Assembly (NCBI GenBank): GCA_013696965.1
Contig: JACCXN010000030.1
Coordinates: 13,382 to 77,381, forward strand
Direction of reading: 5' to 3'
Length of the DNA: 64,000 bases
Origin: Bacteroidota bacterium
Lineage (GTDB): Bacteria > Bacteroidota > Bacteroidia > JACCXN01
Part shown: piece after piece, positions 63,956-64,000 of the stretch
Numbering within the stretch: position 1 is the stretch's first letter
How the letters are laid out: each line of letters begins with the position of its first letter
Notes under the pieces: generated by a model
The model's input: only the letters and a program-made list of their open reading frames with translations
What the model was told of the DNA's origin: nothing
Databases searched by the model: none
Program-made: the position numbers and the translations under genes

Positions 63956-64000
63956 GTATTTTGTATCAGATTCAAAAGCCTAATATACATGCTGGTACAA

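Noticed and set aside
1-64000. tRNA genes, rRNA, CRISPR arrays, insertion sequences, prophage
   Set aside because: I looked for the T-loop consensus, regular direct repeats and transposase or integrase motifs and saw none.

Overview
The window looks like a chromosomal segment of a low-GC member of the Bacteroidota. This rests on the fused LpxC/FabZ enzyme, the type IX secretion (T9SS) regulator PorX, a secreted protease with a T9SS C-terminal sorting domain, Bacteroidota-type promoters (TAnnTTTG at -7) and the general lack of strong Shine-Dalgarno sites. I saw no rRNA, tRNA, CRISPR array, insertion sequence or prophage. The first gene (dnaJ) is cut by the window edge.

Layout. 1-6.8 kb: dnaJ, a NatA/NatB-like ABC exporter, a Ppx/GppA phosphatase, a small membrane-anchored protein, alanine dehydrogenase and tsaE. 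7.0-13.1 kb: porX, divergent from an HD-domain phosphohydrolase and the lipid A cluster lpxD, lpxC/fabZ, lpxA. 13.1-21.0 kb: a block that looks accessory, with a MarR regulator, an RND efflux operon whose pump gene is broken by an internal deletion, a TolC-type porin, a GDCCVxC protein, a one-repeat DUF1456 protein and a DbpA-like helicase. 21.1-24.7 kb: an ABC ATPase, efp, a second lpxD-like gene and a SpoIIE-type phosphatase. 24.7-30.8 kb: a surface polysaccharide cluster (O-antigen ligase/polymerase, two tandem Wzz-like proteins, a flippase, a divergent glycosyltransferase). 30.9-41.4 kb: rnhB followed by mostly uncharacterised envelope proteins. 41.5-46.3 kb: purE, purK, hpt, adk, obgE and a PAP2 phosphatase. 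46.3-52.5 kb: an envelope protein, a subtilase, threonine aldolase, a lipoprotein, a PafA-like phosphatase and crcB. 52.5-57.4 kb: a nucleotide-sugar pair (UDP-sugar dehydrogenase, DegT aminotransferase), an outer-membrane protein and waaA. 57.4-64 kb: a T9SS-secreted subtilase, a 44-residue membrane peptide, a GntR(YtrA)/ABC operon with a palindromic operator-like site, an orphan 84-residue gene, and a decayed right end.

How the genes work together. Much of the window serves the envelope: lipid A acylation (lpxD, lpxC/fabZ, lpxA, lpxD2), Kdo transfer (waaA), polysaccharide export and length control (flippase, Wzz pair, ligase), nucleotide-sugar supply, and T9SS control (porX) with at least one clear T9SS cargo (the 824-residue protease). 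Two operons carry a local regulator and a palindrome over the promoter (MarR/RND at 13.2 kb; GntR/ABC at 62.5 kb), so both are probably autoregulated.

The most unusual feature is gene damage. The RND pump lacks about 80-90 residues and shifts frame at one junction. A PA0069-type radical SAM gene keeps only its first third, joined to an unrelated membrane tail. A DUF2158 gene just beyond it has lost its middle. A further coding remnant lies at 57.4 kb. These may be real decay or assembly errors, and read mapping would decide. I found no clearly new biological system; the best candidates for novelty are the GntR/ABC/44-residue peptide group with its hairpin leader, the lipoprotein/DUF5723 pair, and the inverted-repeat element at 63.0 kb.
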